Positions 33,927 to 44,079 are shown, counted from the first letter of the stretch. The stretch is DNA of 61,044 nt from Kordiimonas aestuarii (GCF_025574465.1 NZ_JAOBPP010000007.1:1-61044); one strand, 5' to 3'. Made by a program: numbers and translations. Notes: generated by a model not told the origin, from the sequence alone.

Positions 33927-34514
33927 ATGTATTGTGTCGCGGCTTATATACCAGAACCGTTTTTTGTTTCGCTGCTTGATTATGTTGGGCGGTTCATTTT
34001 GCGTGCGGGAAATTGGCGTGTCGTAGGGCAGGTACCTAAGCACACGAAATTTGTTGCCATCGCGGCGCCTCATACCAGCAACTGGGATTTCCCGGTCTTT
34101 ATGGCGCTGGTGGGCGTATTGCGCCTGAAAGTTCGCTTTCTGGGCAAACACACGTTGTTTCGCGGGCCAATGGGGTGGCTATTCTATTGGCTTGGCGGCA
34201 TCCCTGTTGACCGGGACAGCAGCGGAGCAGCGGGCGTGGTGGCGCGGGCGGAGAATGCTTTTGCGCGGCATCCCTCGCTCATTCTCGGTCTGGCGCCGGA
34301 AGGTACGCGCGCAAAAGTGAGCAAATGGAAAACAGGTTTTTACCGGATAGCGGTTACGGCGGAGGTACCTATTGTCCTTGCTTATCTTGACCGTGATAAG
34401 CGGGAGGTGGGCATCGGCCCGACATTTTGGCCGACGGGTAACATGGACGCAGACCTAAGGGAAATACAGGCCTTTTATGCCGACAAGGTTGGAATTAACC
34501 CGCGTAACCGATGA
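33927..34514 (+). CDS. PlsC-like acyltransferase
   Basis: Protein of 195 residues from ATG 33927. The acyltransferase motif H(X)4D reads HTSNWD, followed by FRGPMGWLFYWLGGIPVDR and PEGTRAKVSKWKTGFYRIA, the blocks of 1-acylglycerol-phosphate/lysophospholipid acyltransferases. An N-terminal hydrophobic stretch may hold it at the inner membrane. A GTG at 33831 would extend the frame backwards through the HP3 loop and the terminator, so it is rejected. The ribosome site is a G run at 33912-33917. Acceptor unknown. Confidence 0.85.
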   Translation: MYCVAAYIPEPFFVSLLDYVGRFILRAGNWRVVGQVPKHTKFVAIAAPHTSNWDFPVFMALVGVLRLKVRFLGKHTLFRGPMGWLFYWLGGIPVDRDSSGAAGVVARAENAFARHPSLILGLAPEGTRAKVSKWKTGFYRIAVTAEVPIVLAYLDRDKREVGIGPTFWPTGNMDADLREIQAFYADKVGINPRNR

Positions 34515-34519
34515 GCTGG

Positions 34520-35941
34520 TTATTCGTTGAAAAGCACGCCCGGGTTCATGATGGTATTGGGGTCCAGTGCGTTCTTGATAGACCGCATGGCTGCGAGAGA
34601 CGCATCTGATTTCAATCGCGAGAGCTCTCTCTTTTTCAGCGTCCCTATGCCGTGCTCGGCGGAAATGGACCCTCCGAAACCGGTGACGATGTCATGGACA
34701 AGCGTTGCGACTTCTTCCCAACGGGCGAGAAACTGAAGCTTGTCAGTCCCCTGCGGCTGCATGAGGTTGAAGTGGATATTACCATCGCCCAGATGGCCAA
34801 AAGCCACTAGGCGGGCGTTAGGTATCAGCTCCAAAACAGCATCGCTCGCCTTGGCCAGAAACACCGGTACGCGAGAGACAGGTACGGCAATATCGTGTTT
34901 GATGCTGCCGCCTTCAATTTTTTGCGCTTCCGACATGCTTTCCCGCAACCGCCAGAAATCAGCTGCTTGTGACAGCGAGGCGGCAACAGATCCGTCAGCT
35001 ATAACGCCGTCTTCAATGGATGTTTCAAGCCAGGCACTGATATCGTGTTCGAGCGCTGCGTCGCCCCGGCTGTTGGCGATGTCGGTCAGTACGTACCACG
35101 GGTGACTGCCGCCGAGGGGGTCGCTCGTGCCCGGGATGTGTTTGAGGACGAGTTCAATGCCGAAGCGCGGCATCAGTTCAAAAGCTGATACCCGATCGCC
35201 GCTGGCTATGCGGGCGGATGCGAGCAGTTTTAGCGCCTTTTGGGGACTGTCGACGGCGAGCAGGCAAGTGTGTTTCTGCACTTCCCTTGGGTATAATTTG
35301 AAGGTTGCTCTGGTCACCAGGCCAAGGGTTCCTTCAGCCCCGACAAGCAGTTGGCTCAGGTTATAGCCGGTGTTGTTCTTGCGAAGCGCGGTGAGTTCAT
35401 CAAGAATATCACCGTTTGGCAAAACAGCCTGCAGGCCAAGTGTCAAGGCGCGCGTTGTACCGTATCTGAGTACATGGATGCCGCCTGCATTGGTGGAGAT
35501 GACACCGCCGACTGTGCAACTGCCTTCCGATGCAAGCGATAACGGGAACAACAGGTCATGCGCGGCCGCTTGCGTCTGCAACTCGGCGATGGTACATCCG
35601 GCGTCTGCCGTGATGGAAAAATTATCTGCGTCAACGACACAATGTTTGTTGAGGCGTTTGGTGCTGAAAAGCACTTCCGTACGGCCCTCAAGGCCGGGCG
35701 TGCTGCCACCGACGAGGCCCGTATTTCCCCCTTGAGGAACAAGTTTGATGTTATATTCCTGACAGTAGGCAATGAGCCTTGATGCGGTCTCAACGTCGGC
35801 AGGCATCAGCATCAATGGTGTGCTGCCGTGAAATTTATCCCGCCACTCGGTGAGGTGCGGCGTCAAAATATCTGCTTCCGAGGTCGAGCCATCAGGCCCC
35901 GCGATCTGACGCAGATTTTCCATATGCGTGTTTTGCGTCAT
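34520..35941 (-). CDS. FAD-linked D-2-hydroxyacid dehydrogenase (D-2-hydroxyglutarate/D-lactate type)
   Basis: Flavoprotein of 473 residues in the GlcD/D2HGDH family. The N-terminal PCMH-type FAD domain has VPQGGNTGLVGGSTP, and a second FAD contact is TVGGVISTNAGG. The C-terminal domain has the metal/substrate motif GHLGDGNIHFNL and the final SAEHGIG. Such enzymes oxidise D-2-hydroxyglutarate or D-lactate and pass electrons to a quinone or ETF. The start overlaps the sua5 stop (ATGA), so the pair is translationally coupled. Confidence 0.9.
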   Translation of the reverse strand: MTQNTHMENLRQIAGPDGSTSEADILTPHLTEWRDKFHGSTPLMLMPADVETASRLIAYCQEYNIKLVPQGGNTGLVGGSTPGLEGRTEVLFSTKRLNKHCVVDADNFSITADAGCTIAELQTQAAAHDLLFPLSLASEGSCTVGGVISTNAGGIHVLRYGTTRALTLGLQAVLPNGDILDELTALRKNNTGYNLSQLLVGAEGTLGLVTRATFKLYPREVQKHTCLLAVDSPQKALKLLASARIASGDRVSAFELMPRFGIELVLKHIPGTSDPLGGSHPWYVLTDIANSRGDAALEHDISAWLETSIEDGVIADGSVAASLSQAADFWRLRESMSEAQKIEGGSIKHDIAVPVSRVPVFLAKASDAVLELIPNARLVAFGHLGDGNIHFNLMQPQGTDKLQFLARWEEVATLVHDIVTGFGGSISAEHGIGTLKKRELSRLKSDASLAAMRSIKNALDPNTIMNPGVLFNE

Positions 35942-36897
35942 GTGGCCTCCCTTGGTGCGGCCGCTCGCTTTAGCCGGTCGTTAATCGCGATCCCGATACT
36001 GTGGTTGGGAATGGGAGCGACGGCAATGGTTTGCGCGCCGGTATTGTCGGCCGCCCGCAGTATTCTGAACAGGTTTTGCGCGGCTTCCCGCAGGTCGCCG
36101 CTATGGCTAAGTGTATAGTTCCCGGCTACATCGCCAAAGCCGATCATGATTTCGCTGTCATCTGCGTGGCTGGCGTTCATCCGCACATGTGCGGTCGGGG
36201 CATAGTGGCTCGCAAGCTGGCCCGGCGCGGTGATTTCGCTGTTGTCGCGGTCAAAGACAGGCTCACCCATCGCCTGGGAAATGTCATCGGCGGTAACGGT
36301 GCCGGGACGCAGCAGATAGAGCTTCCCAGCCCGCACACCAACAATGGTTGATTCAATACCAACGTCTGTATTGCCGCCGTCAATAATCAGCGGGATTTTG
36401 CCGCCAAGGCCTGTTTTGACATCTGCCACGGATGTAGGCGACAATTTGCCGGATGGGTTTGCGCTGGGTGCGGCGATCGGGTGGCCAAGGGCGCGAATAA
36501 TCTGTCGGGTGATCTCGTGGTCAGGGCATCGTACTGCAAGGGTATGTAGCCCGGCGGATACTGGCAGTGCTATTTTTGTTGCCTGCCGCATTTCAAGTAC
36601 GAGGCTAAGCGGCCCGGGCCAGAATCGCTGCATCATTTTTTCTGCAATCGGTGGCACGACCACATAGGATTTGGCCATCTCGATGTCGGATACATGGCAA
36701 ATAAGCGGGTTGTTTGAAGGGCGGCCCTTGGCCTCATATATTTGCTGCACCGCACAATGTTCCGTAGCGTCAGCCGCGAGCCCGTACACTGTTTCAGTGG
36801 GTATCGCCACAAGGTTTCCTGCGCGTAAAAGCTCGACAGCGCTTGAAATTGCACCATCTTCGTGTTCAGAAACGACTTGAGTTTTGAATATTGCCAT
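35938..36897 (-). CDS. L-threonylcarbamoyladenylate synthase (Sua5)
   Basis: Makes threonylcarbamoyl-AMP from threonine, bicarbonate and ATP for t6A37 of tRNA. 319 residues from ATG 36897 (MAIFKTQ). The YrdC core has PTETVYGLAADA, KGRPSNNPLICHV and SANPSGKLSPT. The C-terminal Sua5 domain is present (TAPGQLASHYAPTA), so it is the long form rather than TsaC. The ribosome site is weak (GAGCAG). A longer open frame to 37251 reads through the divergent promoter region and is rejected. Confidence 0.94.
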   Translation of the reverse strand: MAIFKTQVVSEHEDGAISSAVELLRAGNLVAIPTETVYGLAADATEHCAVQQIYEAKGRPSNNPLICHVSDIEMAKSYVVVPPIAEKMMQRFWPGPLSLVLEMRQATKIALPVSAGLHTLAVRCPDHEITRQIIRALGHPIAAPSANPSGKLSPTSVADVKTGLGGKIPLIIDGGNTDVGIESTIVGVRAGKLYLLRPGTVTADDISQAMGEPVFDRDNSEITAPGQLASHYAPTAHVRMNASHADDSEIMIGFGDVAGNYTLSHSGDLREAAQNLFRILRAADNTGAQTIAVAPIPNHSIGIAINDRLKRAAAPREAT

Positions 36898-36999
36898 GCA
36901 CAAATTCTGCTCAACGGGACAAAGCTTTACCATCAATATAGCTGATAGGCGACTAAGCTCTGGCTGACAATGCCTATTTGGCGCGCAAACGGGAAATGA

Positions 37000-38799
37000 A
37001 TGACTATGAGTGAATATCGCGCACCCCTTGAAGAGATTGGCTTTGCACTGGAGACCGTTGGTGGCATGAAGGCGTGGGCTTCGATCCCGGGCTTTGAAGA
37101 AGCAGGTGAAGACCTTGTCGCTGCTGTGCTCGAAGAAGCAGGCAAACTCGCCAGCAGTATTATTGCACCCACCAACCGTGTTGGTGACGAAGTTGGCGCC
37201 AGGCTCGAAGGCGACGAGGTTATTACTCCCGACGTATTCAAGCCCATGCATCAGGCTTATGTTGAAGGGGGGTGGTCAACCTTGTCTGCCAAGCCTGAAC
37301 TGGGCGGGCAGGGCTTGCCGCACACGCTTTCTATCGCTGTGACGGAAATGGTGACCTCGGGCAATATGGCCTATAGCCTGCTGTCCTTGCTGACAGCCGG
37401 TGCCATTGAGGCCATTGATGCGCACGGCACCGAGGAGCAGCGGAACAGCTATCTGCCCAAGATGATTTCCGGAGAATGGTCTGGTGCCATGAACCTGACA
37501 GAACCGGCGGCGGGCTCTGATGTGGGAGCGCTTCGCTCAAAAGCTGTACCGCAGGCGGATGGCACCTACCGCATTACCGGGCAAAAGATTTTCATCACCT
37601 GGGGTGAGCATGATCTGGCTGAAAACGTCATTCACCTTGTGCTCGCGCGCCTGCCGGACGCACCTGCTGGCACCAAGGGCATCTCCATGTTCATTGTACC
37701 CAAGTTCTTGCTGAACGATGACGGTACGCCCGGCAAGCGCAACGATGTGCGGTGTGTCAGTATCGAGCATAAGCTCGGCATCCATGCCAGCCCAACCTGC
37801 GTGATGTCCTTCGGCGATGATAGGGACTGTGTTGGTTATATCGTGGGTGAAGAAAACCAGGGTATGCGCAACATGTTCACCATGATGAACCATGCTCGTA
37901 TCGGTGTGGGTCTTGAGGGGGTGGCGGTCGCGGAGCGCGCTTACCAGCATTCCGTTGCCTTTGCGCGCGAGCGTGTGCAGTCCGCGGCGGTTGGTGCTGA
38001 AACGCGCGAAAGCGTGACAATCATCAATCACCCTGACGTGCGCCGCATGCTTATGACGATCCGCGCGACGGCCGAGGCCGCGCGAGCGATCATTTACCGC
38101 AATGTCTGGGCGCTTGACCGTGCGCATTCGCTTGAGGATGTGGAAGCGCGGGCAAAAGCAAAGGGGGAGGCAGACCTGCTGACGCCGATCTCGAAGGCAT
38201 ATTCCACCGATATCGGTGTTGACGCGTCATCGCTGGCAGTGCAGGTCCACGGCGGCATGGGCTTTGTGGAGGAAACCGGTGTGGCGCAATATTACCGGGA
38301 CAGCCGCATCGCGCCCATCTATGAAGGCACCAATGGCATCCAGGCGCTTGATCTTGTTGGCCGCAAGTTGATGGCCGATGGCGGTGCGCATTGGCGAACC
38401 CTCATTTCAGAGATGAAGGTGGCGGCAGGGGAGATGAGCAGCCTTGCTGATGCTACGCTCTCGGAACTGAAAGCCGGGATTAATGCACTTGAAGCCGCCG
38501 CTGAGTATCTGTTTGACAATGGTTTTGACAGGATTGTTGATACGGCGGCCGCCGCGACACCTTACCTGCGCTTGTTTGGTAGCGTCGTGGGTGGGTATCT
38601 TTTGGCGGTGCAGGCGGAAGAAGCCGCGTCCCGCATGAAAGCAGGCGCGGGTAACGCAGGTTTTCTCAAGGCGAAGATGACAACTGCGCAGTTTTTTATC
38701 GAACAATTGTTGCCTTCTGCTACAGCGCTTCTAGCTCCTATAAAGAGTGGAGCTGAAAGCCTGATGGCAATGGAAGAGGAGAGCTTCGCGCGCAACTGA
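37000..38799 (+). CDS. Acyl-CoA dehydrogenase, long (about 600 aa) type
   Basis: Flavoenzyme of 599 residues, divergent from sua5. Core motifs: LTEPAAGSDVGALRSKA (flavin/substrate contact), YEGTNGIQALDLVGRK near residue 440 including the catalytic Glu in this subgroup, and an additional C-terminal domain. The length and layout match the group that includes methylthiopropionyl-CoA dehydrogenase (DmdC) and several medium/long-chain enzymes, so the substrate is open. ATG 37000 follows GGGAAATGA. The next gene starts 27 bp later. Confidence 0.92.
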   Translation: MTMSEYRAPLEEIGFALETVGGMKAWASIPGFEEAGEDLVAAVLEEAGKLASSIIAPTNRVGDEVGARLEGDEVITPDVFKPMHQAYVEGGWSTLSAKPELGGQGLPHTLSIAVTEMVTSGNMAYSLLSLLTAGAIEAIDAHGTEEQRNSYLPKMISGEWSGAMNLTEPAAGSDVGALRSKAVPQADGTYRITGQKIFITWGEHDLAENVIHLVLARLPDAPAGTKGISMFIVPKFLLNDDGTPGKRNDVRCVSIEHKLGIHASPTCVMSFGDDRDCVGYIVGEENQGMRNMFTMMNHARIGVGLEGVAVAERAYQHSVAFARERVQSAAVGAETRESVTIINHPDVRRMLMTIRATAEAARAIIYRNVWALDRAHSLEDVEARAKAKGEADLLTPISKAYSTDIGVDASSLAVQVHGGMGFVEETGVAQYYRDSRIAPIYEGTNGIQALDLVGRKLMADGGAHWRTLISEMKVAAGEMSSLADATLSELKAGINALEAAAEYLFDNGFDRIVDTAAAATPYLRLFGSVVGGYLLAVQAEEAASRMKAGAGNAGFLKAKMTTAQFFIEQLLPSATALLAPIKSGAESLMAMEEESFARN

Positions 38800-38826
38800 G
38801 CCAGACTTTTGCCGTGAACCAGTATT

Positions 38827-40044
38827 ATGGACAGCACAGAACGTCAGAAGGCCGCGTCGGACCTTGATGGTTCCGATGTGGCGGATCATCGCGCGGAAAA
38901 ACGTAAGGCAGCCGAAGCTCGCGAATTGGAGCGCGCAAACAAAGAAGGGCTTGCCTTTCCCCTGAATACGAAGCCGGAAGGCGATAAAACGGTTGAGGTT
39001 GCGGAGGGCATCCACTGGGCGCGTATTCCGCTGCCGTGGTCGCTGGACCACATTAACGTATATCTGTTCGACGAAGGCGATAGCTGGACGTTGGTTGACA
39101 CGGGCTCGAACGGCAACCGGGGTAAAGCCGCGTGGGAGGCGTTGGAGCAGGGCTTGCTTGATGGTAGACCCGTCAGCCGTATTGTGGCGACCCATATGCA
39201 TCCAGACCACCTTGGTCTTGCCGGTTGGTTGGCTGAACGTCATGGTGCTGCATTTTACATTACACAGGCGGAATATCTTCTGGCTTCCACGCTTTGGCTG
39301 GGTGGCACGGAAGCGGTGCCCGAGCATGAGGTCAAGTTCCTGTTCAGTAACGGCGTTGATCAATCCTACGAGCCTGCAATCAGGGGTGCACGTTTTGATA
39401 ATTATCGTCGCGGCGTATCAGCGTTGCCGGCAACCTATCACCGCATAGAGGACGGTTCGCTCATTACCATGGGTGGCCGGCGTTGGCGGGTTGTTGTCGG
39501 TCGTGGTCACAGCCCTGAACATGCTTGCCTGTCCTGCCTTGACGAGCCGCTTTTTATTGGTGGCGACCAGATCCTGCCAAGCATCACCTCGAATGTTTCG
39601 GTGCACGCACGGGAGCCGATGGGCAATCCGCTAGCGCATTGGATTGTCAGCTTGGACCGCATGCGCGCGGTGCCGGGTAACCCGCTGGTGTTGCCAAGCC
39701 ATGGCCGCGTGTTTATCGGGCTTCAGCAGAGACTGGATGCACTGATCGGCGGTCATATCGAGAAGCTTGAAGCATTGCACAAATGGTGCACAGAGTGCCG
39801 CACACCTGTTCAGACATTTCCAGCCCTCTTCAGGCGTAAGATAACGGGCATGGATTTTTACCTGGCGCTTGGCGAAGCGATCGCGCACTTGCATCTTCTT
39901 GAAGCCCTTGGGCTTATGACGCGGGAGCCACGCGAGGGCGTGAACCACTTTACCGCGACCGGCGAATTTGACACCGATACTCTGCTCGCTTCAACAACAA
40001 AGCTGCCTGGCATCTCCATGCGTTCGCTCACCGAAGTTTATTGA
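38827..40044 (+). CDS. Metallo-beta-lactamase-fold hydrolase
   Basis: Protein of 405 residues. The zinc motif HxHxDH reads THMHPDHLGLAG (residue 120 region), and later metal residues lie in VVGRGHSPEHACL and GGDQILPS. The N-terminal 45 residues are charged and disordered-looking; the C-terminal 100 residues form an extra helical domain seen in MBL proteins next to acyl-CoA dehydrogenases. The ribosome site is poor, suggesting coupling to the upstream gene. Probable role: thioester or lactone hydrolysis in fatty-acid metabolism (context only). Confidence 0.85.
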   Translation: MDSTERQKAASDLDGSDVADHRAEKRKAAEARELERANKEGLAFPLNTKPEGDKTVEVAEGIHWARIPLPWSLDHINVYLFDEGDSWTLVDTGSNGNRGKAAWEALEQGLLDGRPVSRIVATHMHPDHLGLAGWLAERHGAAFYITQAEYLLASTLWLGGTEAVPEHEVKFLFSNGVDQSYEPAIRGARFDNYRRGVSALPATYHRIEDGSLITMGGRRWRVVVGRGHSPEHACLSCLDEPLFIGGDQILPSITSNVSVHAREPMGNPLAHWIVSLDRMRAVPGNPLVLPSHGRVFIGLQQRLDALIGGHIEKLEALHKWCTECRTPVQTFPALFRRKITGMDFYLALGEAIAHLHLLEALGLMTREPREGVNHFTATGEFDTDTLLASTTKLPGISMRSLTEVY

Positions 40045-40144
40045 GAGCTATTTGCAGGAATAACCTTTGCGTCCGTGCTTTAGCGGGCCTATAACTGCCA
40101 ATCAAATTCAACAGAAATATGCTTTGGAATAACGGGTGAGACGG

Positions 40145-40402
40145 ATGGCAGACGCGAAGACCAGCAACGAAGATTTGAAAACCATGAGTTTCGAGCAGGC
40201 GATGGCCGCGCTTGAAGATGTGGTGGCAAAACTTGAATCTGGCAACGCGTCACTTGAACAGTCCATCGACCTTTACACCAAAGGCACCGCGCTCAAGAAC
40301 CACTGCGAAGCAAAGTTGAAAGACGCGCAGGCGAAAATTGAGAAAATCACGCTTGATGCGTCAGGTAATGCGGCTGGCACGGCCCCGCTAGACGTTGAAT
40401 AG
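40145..40402 (+). CDS. xseB: Exodeoxyribonuclease VII small subunit
   Basis: Protein of 85 residues from ATG 40145; a GTG at 40136 would add three. The typical XseB core is present: SFEQAMAALEDVVAKLESG and SLEQSIDLYTKGTALKNHCE. It pairs with XseA, which is not in this window. First of the xseB-ispA-dxs-tlyA run that is conserved in alphaproteobacteria. The C-terminal coding region carries the left arm of a hairpin that ends at the ispA ribosome site. Confidence 0.95.
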   Translation: MADAKTSNEDLKTMSFEQAMAALEDVVAKLESGNASLEQSIDLYTKGTALKNHCEAKLKDAQAKIEKITLDASGNAAGTAPLDVE

Positions 40403-40410
40403 GCGGGGCC
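40381..40410. promoter_or_regulatory. Inverted repeat spanning the xseB stop and the ispA ribosome site
   Basis: GGCCCCGC (40381-40388) and GCGGGGCC (40403-40410), 8-bp perfect arms with a 14-nt loop. The right arm contains the G-rich segment most likely to serve as the ispA ribosome site (GTG 40414). In mRNA it could hide that site until ribosomes translate the end of xseB, giving coupling. There is no T run, so it is not a terminator. Confidence 0.5.
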
Positions 40411-40413
40411 CGA

Positions 40414-41310
40414 GTGGAAAATAATGGCCCATTGAAGGAAGCGCTTGCGGCGACATCTGCCGCAGTCGAGCGCGTATTGGACCCCATTCTCTCGGTGCCG
40501 GATGGCCCGGAAGGCCGTGTGATTGAGGCGATGCGGTATTCGCTTTTCTCTGGTGGCAAACGGTTGCGGCCTTTCCTTGTGCTGGCCAGTGCAGAGCTTT
40601 TTGGCGTAGATCGTTCGCAAGCCCTTCGGGTGGCGGCGGCGATCGAATGCATTCATTGTTACTCACTGGTGCATGACGACCTGCCCGCCATGGATGATGA
40701 TGACATGCGCCGCGGGAAGCCAACCGTGCACAAAGCGTTTGACGAGGCTACTGCTATTCTGGCGGGTGACGCCCTTCAAAGCCTGGCTTTTGAAGTTCTG
40801 GCCAGTGATGAGACACACTCAGATCCGTATGTTCGTCTCAATCTGGTCCGGGAAATGGCGCGCGCTTCGGGGCATCACGGCATGGTTGGTGGACAGATGA
40901 TTGATCTGACCGCCGGTCAGCATGAGATGGACGAAACATTCATACACCGACTTCAGCAGATGAAAACAGGTGCGCTGATCAGTTTCGCCGCCGAAGCCGG
41001 TGCCATCATGGGCCACGCCAGCAAAGCAGCACGGGCCAGCATCCACGGATACGCCCGTGATCTGGGCCTCGCGTTCCAGATCGCCGACGACCTACTGGAC
41101 GTTGAAGGCAGCGAAGATGAGGTTGGCAAGGCCGTGGGTAAGGATGAAGAGGCCGGTAAAGCGACATTGGTGACATTAATGGGGGTGGAACGCGCGCGGA
41201 GCCAGGCACGTATGTTGTCGGATCAGGCTATTGAACATTTGGCTACTTTCGACGATAAAGCGTCGCTTTTGCGCGCTGTCGCGCATTTTGCTATAAATCG
41301 ACGCGCCTGA
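40414..41310 (+). CDS. ispA: Farnesyl diphosphate synthase (short-chain polyprenyl synthase)
   Basis: All-helical prenyltransferase of 298 residues that condenses IPP with DMAPP and GPP. Start GTG 40414. The first aspartate-rich motif reads HDDLPAMDDDD and the second is QIADDLLD; both bind magnesium-diphosphate. FSGGKRLRPFL holds the IPP-binding residues. It lies between xseB and dxs, the usual alphaproteobacterial order, placing precursor supply and chain elongation in one operon. Confidence 0.96.
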   Translation: MENNGPLKEALAATSAAVERVLDPILSVPDGPEGRVIEAMRYSLFSGGKRLRPFLVLASAELFGVDRSQALRVAAAIECIHCYSLVHDDLPAMDDDDMRRGKPTVHKAFDEATAILAGDALQSLAFEVLASDETHSDPYVRLNLVREMARASGHHGMVGGQMIDLTAGQHEMDETFIHRLQQMKTGALISFAAEAGAIMGHASKAARASIHGYARDLGLAFQIADDLLDVEGSEDEVGKAVGKDEEAGKATLVTLMGVERARSQARMLSDQAIEHLATFDDKASLLRAVAHFAINRRA

Positions 41311-41363
41311 ATACATTCAGCTTAAATGCTGATAAAATATAGAAAATCAGGCGCCGTAGAAGG

Positions 41364-43316
41364 ATGAGAGAGTTGAGCGTACGCCCCGAAACGCCATTGC
41401 TGGACACAATTGTGAGCCCAGACGACTTGCGAAAACTGCCTGCTGCGAAGCTCCGGCAACTGGCAGATGAACTGCGCGAGGAAATGATCAGCGCTGTGTC
41501 TGTGACGGGCGGGCACTTTGGTGCGGGTTTGGGCGTAGTGGAGCTCACGGTAGCCCTTCACTATGTATTCAATACGCCAAAGGACCGCCTGATCTGGGAC
41601 GTGGGACACCAGGCTTATCCCCATAAAATCCTGACCGGGCGCCGCGATCGTATTCGTACCATCCGCCAGCCGGAAGGCTTGTCGCCTTTTACGAAGCGGG
41701 GCGAGAGTGATTTTGACCCATTCGGGGCCGGACACTCTTCCACATCCATAAGCGCGGCGCTGGGTATGGCGGTCGCCAACAAGATGTCCGGCAACCCGGG
41801 TAAAGCCATTGCGGTAATTGGCGACGGAGCCATGAGCGCCGGCATGGCCTATGAAGCCATGAACAATGCTGAACAGGCTGGCAATCGGCTTATCGTTATC
41901 CTGAATGACAATGATATGTCTATCGCGCCAGCGGTGGGTGGCTTGAGTGCATACCTTGCCAAGATCGTAAGCTCACATACTTTTCTCAGCCTTCGCGGAA
42001 TTGGCAAAAAACTGATCGATATGCTGCCGCGCCCATTGGCGGACCGTGCTCGCCAGGCGGAAGAATATGCCCGCGGCATGGCCGCGGGTGGCGGTACCCT
42101 GTTTGATGAACTTGGTTTTTATTACGTGGGGCCGATCGACGGGCATAACCTTGACCACCTGTTACCTGTGCTTGAGAACGTACGGGATGCCATTGACGGA
42201 CCGATCCTCGTGCATGTGGTGACCGAGAAGGGTCGAGGGCACCCGTTTGAGGAACCGAACCAGGAAAAATACCACGCGGTTCCGCAGTTTAATATTGTGA
42301 CGGGCGAGAAGAAAAAATCACAGCCAAAAGCGCCCACCTACACGAATATCTTTGCGCAAGCCCTTGGTGACATTGCGGAAAAAGATGACAAGGTTGTCGC
42401 TATCACCGCTGCGATGCCGTCTGGTACAGGCTTGGATAAATTTGGCAAACGCTTCCCGGACCGTACCTTTGATGTAGGGATCGCCGAACAGCACGCTGTG
42501 ACATTTGCGGCAGGTATGGCCACAGAGGGGTATCGGCCATTTGTGGCAATCTACTCTACTTTTCTTCAGCGCGCTTACGACCAGATCGTTCATGACGTGG
42601 CGGTACAGAAGTTGCCCGTACGTTTCGCGATCGATCGCGCCGGCCTTGTGGGAGCCGATGGTCCGACGCACGCAGGCAGCTTCGACGTAACGTATCTTGC
42701 GAGCCTGCCAAACATGGTAGTGATGGCCGCAGCAGATGAAGCTGAGCTGATACACATGGTGGCGACCGCACATTCCATTGACGACCGGCCTTCGGCAATT
42801 CGGTATCCGCGCGGGGAAGGTACCGGCGTCGCGCTTCCGGCGAAAGGTGAAGTGCTCGAGATAGGCAAGGGACGGATCGTCAAGAAAGGCACCAAGGTCG
42901 CCATTCTGTCGCTGGGGACGCGCCTCGGCGAAGCCGTTAAAGCGGCTGAAGAGCTGGAAACAAGGGGGCTGTCCACCACCGTGGCCGACGCACGCTTTGC
43001 CAAGCCGGTGGATGAACAACTGATCCGCGACCTGGCCGCAAGCCATGAGCTTGTGATCACCATTGAGGAAAATTCCATTGGTGGTTTTGGTGCTCATGTA
43101 ATGGATTTCCTTGCGGAAGAGGGCATTCTGGATGGCAAACTCAAGGTTCGTGCCTTGAAGTTGCCGGACCTGTTTCAGGACCACGGAAAGCCGGAACAGA
43201 TGTATGAGGATGCTGGCCTCAACGCGTCCGGCATTCTGGCTGCCGTATTGAAAGCCCTGGGCCGAAACGACTTGGGGCAGGCTGCTGACGATCTGGCGGC
43301 AAGCACCAAACGGTAA
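41364..43316 (+). CDS. dxs: 1-deoxy-D-xylulose-5-phosphate synthase
   Basis: TPP-dependent enzyme of about 650 residues that joins pyruvate and glyceraldehyde-3-phosphate, first step of the MEP isoprenoid pathway. The TPP motif runs from [17 protein letters not shown]; the transketolase pyrimidine domain has [17 protein letters not shown] with the catalytic Glu. Start is uncertain: ATG 41364 directly abuts AGAAGG, whereas TTG 41373 sits 8 bases behind the same site and gives [10 protein letters not shown], closer to other alphaproteobacterial Dxs N-termini. Confidence 0.97.
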   Translation: MRELSVRPETPLLDTIVSPDDLRKLPAAKLRQLADELREEMISAVSVTGGHFGAGLGVVELTVALHYVFNTPKDRLIWDVGHQAYPHKILTGRRDRIRTIRQPEGLSPFTKRGESDFDPFGAGHSSTSISAALGMAVANKMSGNPGKAIAVIGDGAMSAGMAYEAMNNAEQAGNRLIVILNDNDMSIAPAVGGLSAYLAKIVSSHTFLSLRGIGKKLIDMLPRPLADRARQAEEYARGMAAGGGTLFDELGFYYVGPIDGHNLDHLLPVLENVRDAIDGPILVHVVTEKGRGHPFEEPNQEKYHAVPQFNIVTGEKKKSQPKAPTYTNIFAQALGDIAEKDDKVVAITAAMPSGTGLDKFGKRFPDRTFDVGIAEQHAVTFAAGMATEGYRPFVAIYSTFLQRAYDQIVHDVAVQKLPVRFAIDRAGLVGADGPTHAGSFDVTYLASLPNMVVMAAADEAELIHMVATAHSIDDRPSAIRYPRGEGTGVALPAKGEVLEIGKGRIVKKGTKVAILSLGTRLGEAVKAAEELETRGLSTTVADARFAKPVDEQLIRDLAASHELVITIEENSIGGFGAHVMDFLAEEGILDGKLKVRALKLPDLFQDHGKPEQMYEDAGLNASGILAAVLKALGRNDLGQAADDLAASTKR

Positions 43317-43329
43317 CTGGAAGGATAGG

Positions 43330-44079
43330 ATGATGGCCGCAAAAATCCGGGCTGATGTAGCGCTGGTGGATCGCGGCCTTGTCGAGAGCCGCGCCAAGGC
43401 ACAGGCGCTGATTATGGCTGGCGTCGTGTTCTCTGGCGAAAAAAAAATCCTTAAAGCCGGGCAACAGATCAAGGAAGATCAGCCGCTTGATGTCCGTGGC
43501 AAGGACCATCCCTGGGTCAGTCGCGGCGGCCTCAAGCTGGAAAAGGGGCTGGTGGAATTTGGCGTTGCCGCAACAGGTGCCGTCGTCGTTGATGTTGGGG
43601 CATCTACCGGCGGGTTTACCGATGTTGCCCTGACCAATGGCGCCAAGCGCGTATATGCAGTTGATGTGGGCTCTGGCCAACTGGCCTGGAAACTCAGAAA
43701 CGATGAACGCGTTGTCGTGCTTGAGAAAACCAATGCAAGGTACCTGACAGCCGCTGAAATTCCTGAACCGGTTGACCTCGTAGTGTGCGACGCCAGCTTT
43801 ATTTCACTCAAGACCGTACTACCCGCTGCTCTTGCCCAGGTGAAGATTGGCGGGAAGTTGATTGCGCTGATCAAGCCGCAGTTTGAAGTGGGGCGTGAGA
43901 ATGTTGGCAAAGGCGGCGTGGTGCGTGATCCGGAGCTGCACAAAGCTGTGTGTGAAGATATCCGCCTATGGCTTGACGGCCTTGAAGGATGGCATGCCGA
44001 AGGTATCACGGAGAGCCCGATCAAGGGCCCCGAAGGTAATGTTGAGTTCCTCATTTACGGTGTGAAACATGGCGGCTGA
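43330..44079 (+). CDS. tlyA: TlyA-family rRNA 2'-O-methyltransferase
   Basis: Protein of 249 residues: an N-terminal S4 RNA-binding domain (RADVALVDRGLVESRAKAQA), then a SAM-binding FtsJ-like domain with VDVGASTGGFTDVAL and the catalytic region DLVVCDASFISLK. TlyA methylates cytidine 2'-OH in 16S and/or 23S rRNA; in some bacteria it also acts as a haemolysin, an older label. It follows dxs by 13 bp with GGAAGGATAGG and overlaps the next gene by 11 bp. Confidence 0.94.
   Translation: MMAAKIRADVALVDRGLVESRAKAQALIMAGVVFSGEKKILKAGQQIKEDQPLDVRGKDHPWVSRGGLKLEKGLVEFGVAATGAVVVDVGASTGGFTDVALTNGAKRVYAVDVGSGQLAWKLRNDERVVVLEKTNARYLTAAEIPEPVDLVVCDASFISLKTVLPAALAQVKIGGKLIALIKPQFEVGRENVGKGGVVRDPELHKAVCEDIRLWLDGLEGWHAEGITESPIKGPEGNVEFLIYGVKHGG

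Noticed and set aside
35938..37251. 437-codon version of the Sua5 protein
   Set aside because: The extra 118 residues cross the divergent promoter region and the start of the acyl-CoA dehydrogenase gene; Sua5 homology begins at ATG 36897.
42318..43472. 384-codon open frame antisense to dxs and tlyA
   Set aside because: Mirrors two conserved genes in the opposite strand and has no start context.
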